A stretch of 64,000 nucleotides of DNA from JBCBDX01 sp039822005 (GCA_039822005.1 JBCBMZ010000001.1:186001-250000), one strand, 5' to 3'; shown: positions 41,439 to 50,709, counted from the first letter of the stretch. The notes: generated by a model not told the origin, from the sequence alone. A program made the numbers and translations.

Positions 41439-41711
41439 ATGAGTTCAATCGAAGACGCAATAGACAGCGTAATATTCTTGAATGCGTATGGGGTATTAGA
41501 TCGGTTACTTGAAAGTAGTCCAGGCTATGCATTGCCAATAAGTGACATTGCTCCAAATCTATCCAACTTTTCATCAGTGCATCTCATGTGGTCTGAAATC
41601 AGAAATGATCCGGAGTATGTGTTTGTTAGTTTCTATGATGAGCTAACAGCCGAGTCGCGCGTGGCGTATCAAAACAGAAAAATCAAACCTAATGATACTG
41701 CGACAAAATAA
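41439..41711 (+). CDS. Putative immunity protein for the mini-RHS toxin
   Basis: A 90-residue acidic protein (MSSIEDAIDSVIFLNAYGVL start) starting 3 bases after the toxin stop, with AGGA before the ATG. Its much lower GC than the toxin core fits the usual pattern of variable toxin tips and their immunity genes. No family recognised; the assignment rests on position. Confidence 0.6.
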   Translation: MSSIEDAIDSVIFLNAYGVLDRLLESSPGYALPISDIAPNLSNFSSVHLMWSEIRNDPEYVFVSFYDELTAESRVAYQNRKIKPNDTATK

Positions 41712-41772
41712 TTTCGTTTGTCGTCGGAAAGGGCAATCGAAGTACTTGATGCCTGTGTTTCCGTTGGTCGAG

Positions 41773-41793
41773 TTTGGGCGGGAAGCGGACATT
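41773..41793 (+). repeat. Short dispersed repeat, copy 1
   Basis: TTTGGGCGGGAAGCGGACAT type element in an intergenic gap. Related copies lie at 48272-48290 and 50280-50299, all in plus orientation and outside genes. Confidence 0.5.
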
Positions 41794-41902
41794 GGAACAT
41801 GCCAATAGATGCTTCTGCTCAATCCCCAAAGCGGACCTAATCCATGAATCATCCAATAGCTGGATCTAACGATTTGACGCCCTAACTGCGGAGGGAGTTC
41901 GA

Positions 41903-43495
41903 TTAAAACTGAGCCTCGAGAACGTGAGGCGTAGTTCTTTGCTGTTTGTGAAGCTCGCCTGATTTGGAACAATTAATGATGATTTCTTCTTTCATGGTAT
42001 TCCAATAGTCTTCATGCTCGTTGGCTTCACCAGCTAACAGAGCACTTAATTCGATCTTTGATATCAACCGCTCAGACTGATCCCGCGTAACAGTTCCTGA
42101 CAGCGCTTCTTCATGGAGCCAGTGCATCTTAATTCGCTCCGGTAGAAACGGTTGTTGTTCCCCGTCGGCGATTTCAAGAGCCCGCTGATAACGCATTCTG
42201 CCAACATCGTGACTCCCGTTTGCGAATTGCAGCATGCCATCGGTGGCAAGGTAAATTGGGGATGTTTCCCACGCGGAATACACAGACTTCAGTTTATTCA
42301 TCGTTTTGACCGCACTGTCGACATAACCAATCCGGCGTTCTGCGTAGCATAAGTTGTTCAGCAAGCCGTGAGATGCGTTGTTGGCGATCAAGCCATTCCT
42401 GCAAATAGAGATGGCCGTTTCATAGTCTTTAGAAAAAGACAAAGCATAGAAGGAGCCTTCAATCGCGATGTGACTAGAGAAGCTTTCTTCCCTTTGCCAA
42501 TCTGCATAACTCTCCACGGCTTCGTGCCACTTGCGACTCTTCAGAAGAGCGTAAGTTCGAGCCTCTTTGGAATTGTGGACCATTGGCAACATCACGTCAG
42601 AAAACTCTTCTGCGATGTCATCTGGCGTTTGGCGGAAAAACCAGGTTGCTTGAGCTAAGGCGTTGTCTGAAGGTCGAATTAAGCTCTGTATAAGACGCTT
42701 CTTGAATTTTTTCCGATTTCCAACAGACTGCTCTAGCGTCGCTAATGCTGTCGCCAATTCAGAAATATGCGCTGGTTTAATGCGCGCCGCTTCCAAGCTC
42801 TTCGTTGCCGCACGTGCAACCTGAGAGCCTACGCCGTGATGCTCTGAAATCGCTATCTCAGCTGCTTGTAACCAAGGATCGCGCGAAATGGCATTGCTAA
42901 TGCGCAGACGCCGAAGGGCCATCTCTGGCCCACCGACATGAACCATGAAACGCGAGTAGCTCCTCAAGACATGTCTGTTGTCTGGCGATATAGCTAGTGC
43001 CACGTTGAATGATCGTTCGGCCGCATCAGCTTCATCAATGATTGCATACAGTCGGGCCTGTTCTGAATGGAGCAGGCTGTTTCGAGGCTCCTCTTGAAGT
43101 CTTTGTCGGTTCTCAGCAATCGCTTTGTGGATGTGATCCTTACTGCTGAAATCAAATGTAGGCGCCAAGGAATTGCGGTCAGGTCGAACGACTTGTTGAG
43201 CGACAAACTTGGATGTCTTGGTTACCTCATTGGAATTGATGATCTGAGCGGCCGGCCCATAAAATAGACCTTTGTCCTCAACGAAACTCGCGCAATCCAA
43301 TAGCTCGAGTGCATAGTCGATCGACGGTGTTGCCTGCCACCGTTCGTACAGGGCGTGCATGCGATCTGCTCGGGCCATTGCCAATTCCCGATCAGGTGCA
43401 ACATCGCCTGCGCTCACAAGCTCGGACGATGGCGTGCTGGACAACGCCCGCCATTTAGGAAACGGTAATCGGGCCTTTTTGTCGTCGAGGTTCAT
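41903..43495 (-). CDS. TPR-like repeat protein co-operonic with kinase
   Basis: A 530-residue soluble protein. From residue about 140 it is built of degenerate TPR-like helical pairs, for example LLHSEQARLYAIIDEADAAE, SFNVALAISPDN and GLLNNLCYAERRIGYVDSAV. The N-terminal 70 residues lack repeats and are polar. It overlaps the kinase gene by 4 bases (ATGA) and is the last gene of the XRE-kinase-TPR operon. It may be a scaffold or substrate of the kinase. Not assigned to a defined family. Confidence 0.72.
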   Translation of the reverse strand: MNLDDKKARLPFPKWRALSSTPSSELVSAGDVAPDRELAMARADRMHALYERWQATPSIDYALELLDCASFVEDKGLFYGPAAQIINSNEVTKTSKFVAQQVVRPDRNSLAPTFDFSSKDHIHKAIAENRQRLQEEPRNSLLHSEQARLYAIIDEADAAERSFNVALAISPDNRHVLRSYSRFMVHVGGPEMALRRLRISNAISRDPWLQAAEIAISEHHGVGSQVARAATKSLEAARIKPAHISELATALATLEQSVGNRKKFKKRLIQSLIRPSDNALAQATWFFRQTPDDIAEEFSDVMLPMVHNSKEARTYALLKSRKWHEAVESYADWQREESFSSHIAIEGSFYALSFSKDYETAISICRNGLIANNASHGLLNNLCYAERRIGYVDSAVKTMNKLKSVYSAWETSPIYLATDGMLQFANGSHDVGRMRYQRALEIADGEQQPFLPERIKMHWLHEEALSGTVTRDQSERLISKIELSALLAGEANEHEDYWNTMKEEIIINCSKSGELHKQQRTTPHVLEAQF

Positions 43496-44598
43496 GTTTT
43501 TTCCAGCAATGAGAGCTTTTTCGTGAGTAAGTCAGTGCGAGAGATGAGTCGCTGTAAGTCATGATTCTGCAGGCCAGACGTCTTATTGCGTGGATCACCG
43601 CGCAGTTTTGGGTCCACCTCGGTTAGGTGTCTCACACTTTGCAAAATCTCTGAGAGACGCTGATGTCGATTGTCTCCATAAAGAGCTTTGACTTCTGCAT
43701 CCATGTCGGCCATCGCCTGCCCATGAACATCACGCAGATAGGGTAAAATGCCGTCGAAATCTCCGGTCCAGTTCGAAGGTCCGTACTCTGGCCTCAGGTA
43801 AACGGCCATTACGCTATTCAATGGCTGTTCGGTCAGCAGGAAGTAGATTAAGCTTCCGAGCATGTAGAGGTCGAAGCGTTTACGATAACTGTGATCAACG
43901 CGTACGCCGTTCAATGGCGCGGCGTACTGATAACCCCAGGCCTCAGGCGCCGAATAATTACGGTCACCAACCTCTTTGTGTTCGTCCCAAGGACCAATGC
44001 GATCATCACAAGTTGCTCTTCCCAGATCCGAGAGTTTCTGAACAGCTGCATCGAACACCAGCAGGTTTGATGGCTTGATGTCGTTGTGAGAAATGTTCTT
44101 TCCATGCAGTTGGGACGTTGCCACGGCCAGATTATGCACAACGCGAGGAACCCATGACATGCCCCTTTTTCTGTAGTCTCTCGCTGACGCGCGAATGTCG
44201 CCAACGGCCTTTTCAAAGACTATGAAGAAGACGAACTCTTTTACCCCCTCGTGGACGACCTCAAGCTCGCCGTAATCAACGGCGCGAACAATTCGATTCA
44301 ATCCGTTTACTGTACAAATATCTAACATCTCGCGTTCAAAGCGTTGCAGATTGAGCGCGTCAGCCATCTGCTCCAGTTTCGATTTGCCCGCGTCGACCCG
44401 AAGCAGGCCAATATCTGTCGCTTTGAGGAAAAAGTCTTCGCCACTAGAGTCTGAGGCGACATAACCAACAGAGAAAGTTCCGCCAGTTCCGCCTTTGGGG
44501 CGGTTTAGCTTTTCTTTTACTAGCCATGATCGTCCGGCTTTGGCGCCACTGAAGCTCTTGCCAACAAGGTGGAACGACGGAGAGTTCTCCACGATCAT
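43492..44598 (-). CDS. Ser/Thr protein kinase-like protein
   Basis: A 368-residue cytoplasmic kinase. ATP lysine is probably Lys59 (FFLKAT), with Glu88 in the alphaC-like helix. The catalytic loop ISHNDIKPSNLL has Asp173, Lys175 and Asn178; HRD is HND. The metal motif DFG is DLG (Asp191), and the activation segment ends in YSAPEA. These support an active but divergent kinase. No transmembrane or PASTA part. It lies 4 bases after the XRE gene and is fused by ATGA overlap to the TPR gene. It is divergent from the ubiquitin-like cassette. Confidence 0.85.
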   Translation of the reverse strand: MIVENSPSFHLVGKSFSGAKAGRSWLVKEKLNRPKGGTGGTFSVGYVASDSSGEDFFLKATDIGLLRVDAGKSKLEQMADALNLQRFEREMLDICTVNGLNRIVRAVDYGELEVVHEGVKEFVFFIVFEKAVGDIRASARDYRKRGMSWVPRVVHNLAVATSQLHGKNISHNDIKPSNLLVFDAAVQKLSDLGRATCDDRIGPWDEHKEVGDRNYSAPEAWGYQYAAPLNGVRVDHSYRKRFDLYMLGSLIYFLLTEQPLNSVMAVYLRPEYGPSNWTGDFDGILPYLRDVHGQAMADMDAEVKALYGDNRHQRLSEILQSVRHLTEVDPKLRGDPRNKTSGLQNHDLQRLISRTDLLTKKLSLLEKT

Positions 44599-44602
44599 CG
44601 TG

Positions 44603-44986
44603 CTACTCCTGTGTGCTACGATAATACTTCAGGTAACGCAGCAACTCGCTTTCTTCAGCAGCTGTCAGGTTTTCGATGGCATACTGTCGCTTACCCTTTG
44701 ATTTGTTCTTTGGCTGCTTATTAGAAGCGAGCTCTGAGATGTAACCTGCACGCAGCATCAGCTCATCGTATTCGACATCAAGCGCTTTCGACAAAGCATA
44801 CAATATGTTGGGCGACGGCTTGGCTATCTTGTTCCCCTCCAACTGACTCAAGTACGCATTCGAGACTTCGCCGCCCGTTTGGGCTTCGACCTGTCGGAGC
44901 GAGTAGCCTTTATCGTCTCGCGCTTTGCGCAGGTAAGGCCCCAAATTGCCAGCAGCATTTTTGGTTGCGACGCGGTCTTTTGCCAT
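44603..44986 (-). CDS. XRE-family regulator of the kinase/Ubl locus
   Basis: A 127-residue regulator. Residues 13-75 form the XRE domain (GPYLRKARDDKGYSLRQVEAQTGG in parts: LGPYLRKARDDKGYSLRQVE, SNAYLSQLEGNKIAKPSPNI). The C-terminal part is basic (KQPKNKSKGKRQ). I chose the ATG at 44986 because a promoter (TTGACA 45052-45047, TATCTT 45028-45023 on the minus strand) puts transcription start downstream of the other in-frame starts at 45052 and 45022. Likely binds the dyad at 45039-45082. Confidence 0.82.
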   Translation of the reverse strand: MAKDRVATKNAAGNLGPYLRKARDDKGYSLRQVEAQTGGEVSNAYLSQLEGNKIAKPSPNILYALSKALDVEYDELMLRAGYISELASNKQPKNKSKGKRQYAIENLTAAEESELLRYLKYYRSTQE

Positions 44987-45038
44987 CGGGTTAGTCTCAT
45001 CGGCAGTTTTCAGTAAGCCCATAAGATAGGGCTTTTTC

Positions 45039-45082
45039 GCTAAATTTGTCAAGCGTGCTAATTATTGCTTGATATATTTAGC
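45039..45082. promoter_or_regulatory. 44-bp perfect dyad, operator of divergent XRE-kinase and Ubl operons
   Basis: GCTAAAT-N3-TCAAGC-N12-GCTTGA-N3-ATTTAGC is fully symmetrical about 45060.5. Two nested arm pairs (7 bp and 6 bp) at about one and two helical turns suit two regulator dimers. The left part includes TTGACA read leftward, the -35 of the XRE gene, so binding would autorepress it and also control the rightward Ubl gene, which starts at 45134. Confidence 0.75.
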
Positions 45083-45133
45083 ATGCCTGCTATATCGAGC
45101 GTCCATCGACAACAGAAACAAGGGTTATGAAAA

Positions 45134-46279
45134 ATGAAGTCCAACGAAATCGACATTGAACAGTGGGCGCGCGGTGGCGCCCAAGAGCAACTCATCGCCG
45201 CCACGGCCTATCGCGTCCGCTTGTGGGACGGTGATGATTTCGACGAAAAGCGTCTGATTCCGGATCGTTCGCCGACTGGCACGCAGATACTTGATGCCTT
45301 TGATCGATATCCCGTGAATGAGCACGTGCTTCTCCTTCTCGATCGAGACGGGCTTCACGAGATCGCGCCAAACCAAGTCATCGATATTGCCGGTCGTGGT
45401 GCAGAGAGGTTTTTTGCCTTCCGCACAGACCGCCTCTGGTTTGGTGCATTTAACGACCAACGGTTCCCGTGGGGCGCGCCACAGATCTCGGAAAACATGT
45501 TGCGACTTATCTTCCGAGTTAGTGATCGTCAGGAGATTGTGGTGACGCGTGCTGGCGAACCGGACAGTATCTTGGTTCCAGACGACAAGGTATCACTCGA
45601 TGACGAGGGACTTGAACGGCTGTTCACTAGGAAGAGCGCCTGGAAGCTGTTGGTTCAGGGCGTGACGCTCACATTCGACACCCCAGTTATCGTCGTTAAG
45701 GATGCACTGATCAAAGCAGGCATCGACCCCGATATGGGCTGGACCGCGGTCTTGAAATTTGCAGGCCTCCCGAAGGAGCCGGTCGACCTCAATGATACGA
45801 TTGATCTTTCGAGGAAGGGCATCGAAAAACTCTGGCTCCGGCCGAACCACGTCAACAACGGTGAAGCCCCGTCGGGGCTTAGCCGCGCTTTCAACTTGCG
45901 GGATGCGGACGTGCACTTTCTCGAAGGTCGTGCCGCGATATGGGAAACGTTGACCCACGGAACCAAGCGATGGTTCGTCTTGAGAGGGTATGAGCTTCCG
46001 GCCGGATATGTGCAGGGTGTGGTCGATATCGCTGTTTTGATTCCACCGACATATCCGGCCGCACAGCTCGACATGTTTTATTGTGCGCCACATTTGCAAC
46101 TCGCAAACGGGAGACGAATCCCAGCCACTGAAAGCCGCGAAACAATCGCCGGGGTATCTTACCAGCGATGGTCGCGACATCGCGACGCCAGAACTGCATG
46201 GAATCCGGCAACCGATAGCCTAGTGACCCATGTGGCACTGATCGAGGATGCAATCCTGCGCGAAGTCGAGGGGAACTGA
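45134..46279 (+). CDS. Triple ubiquitin-like (multiubiquitin) - E2-like fusion protein
   Basis: A 381-residue protein. Three ubiquitin-fold modules follow each other: about 26-103 (YRVRLWDGDDFDEKRLIPD), 104-167 and 169-238, each with the strand-strand-helix pattern and ending before an aromatic (FWFG, W, LWLRP). The last 120 residues (from about 258) are an E2-like domain of the Prok-E2_E type, with VVDIAVLIPPTYPAAQLDMF as the proline-rich core. Cys317 in FYCAPH is the only cysteine in the protein, so it is the probable thioester residue. Known members of this set have separate or fused Ubl/E2 genes next to E1-JAB and a metal-binding protein. Confidence 0.85.
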   Translation: MKSNEIDIEQWARGGAQEQLIAATAYRVRLWDGDDFDEKRLIPDRSPTGTQILDAFDRYPVNEHVLLLLDRDGLHEIAPNQVIDIAGRGAERFFAFRTDRLWFGAFNDQRFPWGAPQISENMLRLIFRVSDRQEIVVTRAGEPDSILVPDDKVSLDDEGLERLFTRKSAWKLLVQGVTLTFDTPVIVVKDALIKAGIDPDMGWTAVLKFAGLPKEPVDLNDTIDLSRKGIEKLWLRPNHVNNGEAPSGLSRAFNLRDADVHFLEGRAAIWETLTHGTKRWFVLRGYELPAGYVQGVVDIAVLIPPTYPAAQLDMFYCAPHLQLANGRRIPATESRETIAGVSYQRWSRHRDARTAWNPATDSLVTHVALIEDAILREVEGN

Positions 46280-46281
46280 TC

Positions 46282-47661
46282 GTGTCTGCAATTCGGATGA
46301 TCGAGCGTGACCGTGTGGATCTTTACGACCACCTATTTTCAGGGGATGGGCTGGAAGCTGCCGCCGCTCTTGTCTGCGGGGTCGCCGGTCGCGCGCGAGA
46401 TCAACTCCTTGTTCGAAAACCGATCCTCGTACCTCATGAAGCTTGCAAGGTTCGCACGGCGAAACGGCTAACGTGGCCGGGCAGCTTTCTGGAGCAAGCC
46501 ATTGAGGAGGCCGAACTCATAAATGGCGCCGTCATTCTGATGCATTCACATCCGGGAGGCTATGACCAATTTTCGCGGATCGACGACGAGAGTGATCGGA
46601 TCGTCATACCGGTGCTACAGCATGGTGGGCGAAACGCTGCCGCTCCTCACGGGTCGGCCATCATGCTGCCAAATGGTTGTGTTAGCGCCCGGATGTACGA
46701 TGAACGGTTACAGGTCCGTCAGGTCCAGAACATAACATCAGTCGGTCACCGGATACGGAACCTTGCATCCAACGCGGCCCCCAGCCCATTAGCTTACTCC
46801 TCGGAAATGACCGTAGATCTTGCCAAGAAGACTGCCGTGGTGGTCGGCGTCTCTGGAACAGGATCGATCACTGCCGAACTGCTCGCTCGCCTCGGCGTCG
46901 GACGACTTGTTCTCATCGATTTCGATAAGATCGAAGCAAAAAACCTCAATAGGATCATTTATGCGACAGCTCGGGACATCGGCAAATTCAAAACCCACGT
47001 TCTTCGTGACGCGATTCAAAAGCATGCGCCAAATGCTATTGTCGAAACGTTCGAAACCCGGGTCAACCACGAGACGACTCTCGCTGCAGCGAGTGAGGCC
47101 GACATCCTGTTTTCCTGTGTCGATTCAATGGAAGGTCGCTATCATTGCGACCTGATGGCGCAAGCTTTTCTTTGTCCTCTGATTGACATGGGAGTTGTCA
47201 TTCCGACGCGACAACGCGACGGAAAGCTTGAAATCGCCGATGTGTGTGGCCGTGTCGACTTCGTTCGGCCCGGTGGCGCCTCGTTATGGCAAAGGGGCGA
47301 GGTCACCGGCGAAGGCTTGGCGGAAGAATATCTCCGTCGTGCGGACCCCGATGACCACGCGCGACAGGTTCTGGAAGGCTATCTGAAAGGCGTTCCTGAA
47401 GAAGCGCCGTCTGTGATTTCGTTGAACATGCGAGCCGCTAGCGCTGCAGTGAATGAATGGCTGGCACGCTTGTACACAATTCGTCACGATGCGAATGAGC
47501 AGTTTGCGTCAACCTATTTCAGCTTGGCTGCAGGTGAAGAGGAACACGCCCAAGAACCTGAAATCGACAACGCGTTGCCATCGGAGGTTTTTGGACAAGG
47601 CTTAAGGCGGCCTCTCCTTGGTCTGCTGGGCCCATCCCATTCGGAGAGGCGCGCGGCATGA
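46282..47661 (+). CDS. JAB protease - E1-like (ThiF) fusion protein
   Basis: A 459-residue protein starting 2 bases after the Ubl-E2 stop. The N-terminal JAB/MPN metalloprotease (about 1-150) carries HSHPGGYDQFSRIDDE (His88, His90, Ser98, Asp101), the JAMM metal set. The E1/ThiF domain (about 178-400) has VVVGVSGTGSITAE as nucleotide loop, LIDFDKIEAKNLNR with the adenylation Arg, and CVDSMEGR. Cys322 (DVCGRVDF) or Cys289 is the probable catalytic cysteine. One protein thus supplies Ubl activation and Ubl removal. Confidence 0.9.
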   Translation: MSAIRMIERDRVDLYDHLFSGDGLEAAAALVCGVAGRARDQLLVRKPILVPHEACKVRTAKRLTWPGSFLEQAIEEAELINGAVILMHSHPGGYDQFSRIDDESDRIVIPVLQHGGRNAAAPHGSAIMLPNGCVSARMYDERLQVRQVQNITSVGHRIRNLASNAAPSPLAYSSEMTVDLAKKTAVVVGVSGTGSITAELLARLGVGRLVLIDFDKIEAKNLNRIIYATARDIGKFKTHVLRDAIQKHAPNAIVETFETRVNHETTLAAASEADILFSCVDSMEGRYHCDLMAQAFLCPLIDMGVVIPTRQRDGKLEIADVCGRVDFVRPGGASLWQRGEVTGEGLAEEYLRRADPDDHARQVLEGYLKGVPEEAPSVISLNMRAASAAVNEWLARLYTIRHDANEQFASTYFSLAAGEEEHAQEPEIDNALPSEVFGQGLRRPLLGLLGPSHSERRAA

Positions 47662-47990
47662 AATGGTTTCGAAAGCTATGGTCTTGGGTCTTTGATAGAA
47701 CGCCCGATCTTGTTCTCAGATGGCATGAGGGCGACACACCTCCCAACGACATTAAGCCCCGCGAGCTTGTGATTGCTCGAGAAGGGGACGAGTTCTGGGC
47801 TGCAGCGTTTTTGTGCCCCTGCAAGTGCGGCGAGCGGATAGAACTTGCACTCTTCCCTGAAGCCAAGCCATCGTGGAAATTGACAAACGCTGCGAGCAAG
47901 TCGCCGACGCTTTATCCGTCCGTCTGGCGGAAGGTTGGTTGCAAGAGTCATTTCTGGGTGCGCGATGGCAAGATCAAGTGGTGTCGATGA
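47658..47990 (+). CDS. DUF6527-type metal-binding protein of the Ubl cassette
   Basis: A 110-residue protein with ATGA overlap to the JAB-E1 gene. Cys53, Cys55, Cys57 (LCPCKCGE) and Cys95, His98, Cys109 (GCKSHFW, KWC) are placed as zinc ligands. Predicted metal-binding proteins of this type are regular partners of multiubiquitin, E2 and E1-JAB genes. Its role, perhaps as a ligase-like or adaptor factor, is unknown. Confidence 0.8.
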   Translation: MKWFRKLWSWVFDRTPDLVLRWHEGDTPPNDIKPRELVIAREGDEFWAAAFLCPCKCGERIELALFPEAKPSWKLTNAASKSPTLYPSVWRKVGCKSHFWVRDGKIKWCR

Positions 47991-48644
47991 CCGTTCCGTG
48001 CTCTTTTGCCATCGAGGCCATTTGCGAATTGCAACCAACAGAGTATCGCGATCGACGCTTGGCGTTGCCGACCGATGAATAACTAGGACCGACAGACGCT
48101 ATGGCAAACAAGCGGTATTGGGCGGACGGCTGACCAGTCATTCGCCAGACGGGTTTCGCCGTTGACGCCGAGACTGTCCGACCTATTTATGTCCGCAATG
48201 CCGCCAAGAGCCGACGTCTAGAAATCAGATGACGAATGTCTGCTCTGGGCCGCAAGCTACAAAGGCAAATGTGGGCGGGAAGCCGACGTTCGGTGCGAGT
48301 GCGAATGCACGTCCACTTTGCGGACTTTTCAGCCTTAAGCAAGTACATCAAGGGAATGTATTATCTCGTTTCTCCTATCAAAGGGCTGACTGGGACATTC
48401 CGTGGAAGTGTTCAGCGCATCAGCGTAACTGGGTAAGCATTCATTGTCGCGATCAAAGATCGCTGCTCAAGATCGGTGGAAATGTTCTTTTTCTACCGGT
48501 CCACCGGAGGTCCCTTAAATATCCCTGTTAACCAACTGGCTAGCCATGTGCAAACGCATTGAAAGGCAATGCCGCAATGCTAGACTGCCCGATATTTAGT
48601 CAGTTTGCTCGCACTGACAAGTTGGGAAATAACGAGTGCGACGG
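47991..48644. other. Gene-free stretch after the Ubl cassette
   Basis: 654 bases without a convincing gene. It contains the second copy of the dispersed repeat (48272-48290) and only short frames without ribosome sites. Probably debris of earlier insertions. Confidence 0.5.
48272..48290 (+). repeat. Short dispersed repeat, copy 2
   Basis: TGGGCGGGAAGCCGACGTT, related to the copies at 41773 and 50280. Confidence 0.5.
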
Positions 48645-49886
48645 TCAAAAAAACACCTCGCGTGTAGTCTTAAGTAGGCGAGTAGCGAAGGCCAAACTAA
48701 GGATGAATGGCCACCAAGCCCAGAGGTCTGCCATCCATGCTTTCTCAGACCGAAAATTGCGCCCTGCAAGGGTGCGGAAGGGAGCCTCCGCTGCGCGCCG
48801 GGCTCGGCAGGCTTCTCTGGCGAAATCGTGCGGTGGCGGGATACCAACCATACTGAAGGTCATCCTGCTTCGATTGCCGATCCCAGCATGGTTGTTTTCC
48901 CAAGCAGTGACCGGTGGCGGAAAAAGCATATCTTCTATAGCAATGGACCGGAAGCCGCTCGCTGCCCACTCTTCCTCTGCGTACAAGCACAGGAAGCGTC
49001 CATTTTTCTCGAAGTCCGAGTCCTGGAAGAGGCGAGACGCATAAAGGCCGTACAGGAGATCGTGACCATTATCCTGGTGTGTATGCTTCAGCGCAGGATG
49101 CATAATAGCGATATCGAACTTATCGTCAGTATTCAAAAGGACGTTCGCCTGCCACATCTTCACTTCCGCCTCGATCAACCGGCAGAGAATTTCCGAGGGC
49201 AGCTCGTCATTGTCCTTCGCGCGGCTATCGTTCCCAGTGCCATTGCAGAAACGATAAGTTCTTGTGAGGTTTTCAAGTGCTTCCTGCTTTTGGAGCGCGT
49301 AGTTCGCTAGCATGTAGTCGTGGAAGGCGATCTCGTCCATGCGTTGTCCCTGGATCGTTGCTAGAAGGCCGAACGAGATTAGCGCACCACTATACCAAGC
49401 ATAGTCGATTGCTTTGTAGCTCCGTCGCCAACCGGGCATGGAGGCGAGAAAAAGCCCGTGTAGCAAGGCCGCGCTGCCGACGGCAAAGGCGATAATGGTC
49501 CAACCGGGAAACGGCAAGACCACTTCAGCGAGTGGATCGAGCTTGTTATCAATTTCGTATATAATACCTAATGCCGCGAGCGGGGGCCCTACCGTGGCGA
49601 GGAGACCAGATACAACGCGCAGAACGCTACTGGTGCGCACACCGTAGCAAGCGATCGCGAATGCCGTAAGGGAACCAGGCGCAAGGGCCGCAAGGGTAGT
49701 GCCAACGGTATCAGGCGGAAGCTCATTCACCGAAAGAAAAAAACCCGATAGTAACGAGCGAAGCGGCAACAGATCTGGTTGCTGTAGTACGGCAAGCCAC
49801 CAGATCCAAACCATCAGCCAAAGTATCAGCCAAGCTATTGTCAGCGCTAGCTTGGTCTGTTTTGACTGTTGCGGCATACTAGACAT
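48645..49886 (-). CDS. Membrane protein with C-terminal soluble domain
   Basis: A 413-residue protein. Five or so hydrophobic segments fill the first 190 residues (LTIAWLILWLMVWIWWLAVL; TIIAFAVGSAALLHGLFLASM). A soluble region of about 200 residues follows, and a last helix ends in WPFILSLAFATRLL. A start 3 codons downstream (49877) is possible. Family not recognised. It stands alone between gene-poor stretches. Confidence 0.65.
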   Translation of the reverse strand: MSSMPQQSKQTKLALTIAWLILWLMVWIWWLAVLQQPDLLPLRSLLSGFFLSVNELPPDTVGTTLAALAPGSLTAFAIACYGVRTSSVLRVVSGLLATVGPPLAALGIIYEIDNKLDPLAEVVLPFPGWTIIAFAVGSAALLHGLFLASMPGWRRSYKAIDYAWYSGALISFGLLATIQGQRMDEIAFHDYMLANYALQKQEALENLTRTYRFCNGTGNDSRAKDNDELPSEILCRLIEAEVKMWQANVLLNTDDKFDIAIMHPALKHTHQDNGHDLLYGLYASRLFQDSDFEKNGRFLCLYAEEEWAASGFRSIAIEDMLFPPPVTAWENNHAGIGNRSRMTFSMVGIPPPHDFAREACRARRAAEAPFRTLAGRNFRSEKAWMADLWAWWPFILSLAFATRLLKTTREVFF

Positions 49887-50709
49887 TTTGTACTGCTCCG
49901 TGTTGTTACCTTTCTTATGCTCTTGCGCTCAGCAAAATGCCAATGGCTTAGACTGGTCGGAATTTGCGCTATTTTACACATCAAATATTTTCTTTGCTCC
50001 GAAACCTCATCAACAGCTGTTACCCTTATCGATTTCAACTTCCAGTTTGGGCTCGAAGCGATCGTTGCTTCTGATCGAAGATGCGCATCGAGACGTAGCG
50101 GGCGCCTGAACAAGATCAAAAATTAGTTGGAAGACAGTTCCGTCTAGTGACGGCAAGATTTGTAGAAGTGTCATACACAACTACCTCTTGCGAAGGGAGA
50201 CGCTGCGCTCTCCCGTTCGATCCCTCTAGCAAAAAAATGGTGTCAGTGCCTCAGCAAGATGAATGTTGGGCGTCGAGATTGGGCGGGAAGTGGAAGTTCG
50301 CCGCAGACGCGAGCCGGTGAGACTGTTGGGCAAAAAGCCGACATTCGTTAAGTGGTCCACGCGGTGTTTATGCTGCGCCACCGCGAGGCATCTTCGAGCC
50401 CAACTTGCGCTATAAAGCTTTGTGCAATGAGCGCTCGCACCGAAAGGAATGCTGTCTACGCAAAGTTACAATTGCTGCTAAGCAGCGCTAAAACCGGCCG
50501 TTGATAAAGTCTTCTTAGAATTTCGGATTGAGCACTTCATAAGGCCGCGATGAAACTGGCTTTGCTCGATCCGCTAGAGGGTGTTTCGTAAGGTCTTGCG
50601 GTGTTCTCGTCAAAGTGCAGTTGCACAGTATCGACGGTCAAGAAGGGCTTAAAGCCGAACCATGGCGGGTTTGTTTGCTACGATGTGAACGCTATCGCCG
50701 ACCGACCGA
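49887..50709. other. Gene-poor stretch
   Basis: About 820 bases with no convincing gene. It holds the third copy of the dispersed repeat (50280-50299) and a partly similar stretch near 50325-50345. No tRNA, terminator with T tract or insertion-sequence end was recognised. Confidence 0.5.
50280..50299 (+). repeat. Short dispersed repeat, copy 3
   Basis: TGGGCGGGAAGTGGAAGTT, the most diverged of three intergenic copies. Confidence 0.45.

Noticed and set aside
47873..48082. A 69-codon frame after the DUF6527 gene.
   Set aside because: Most of it overlaps the DUF6527 coding region in another frame, and no ribosome site is seen.
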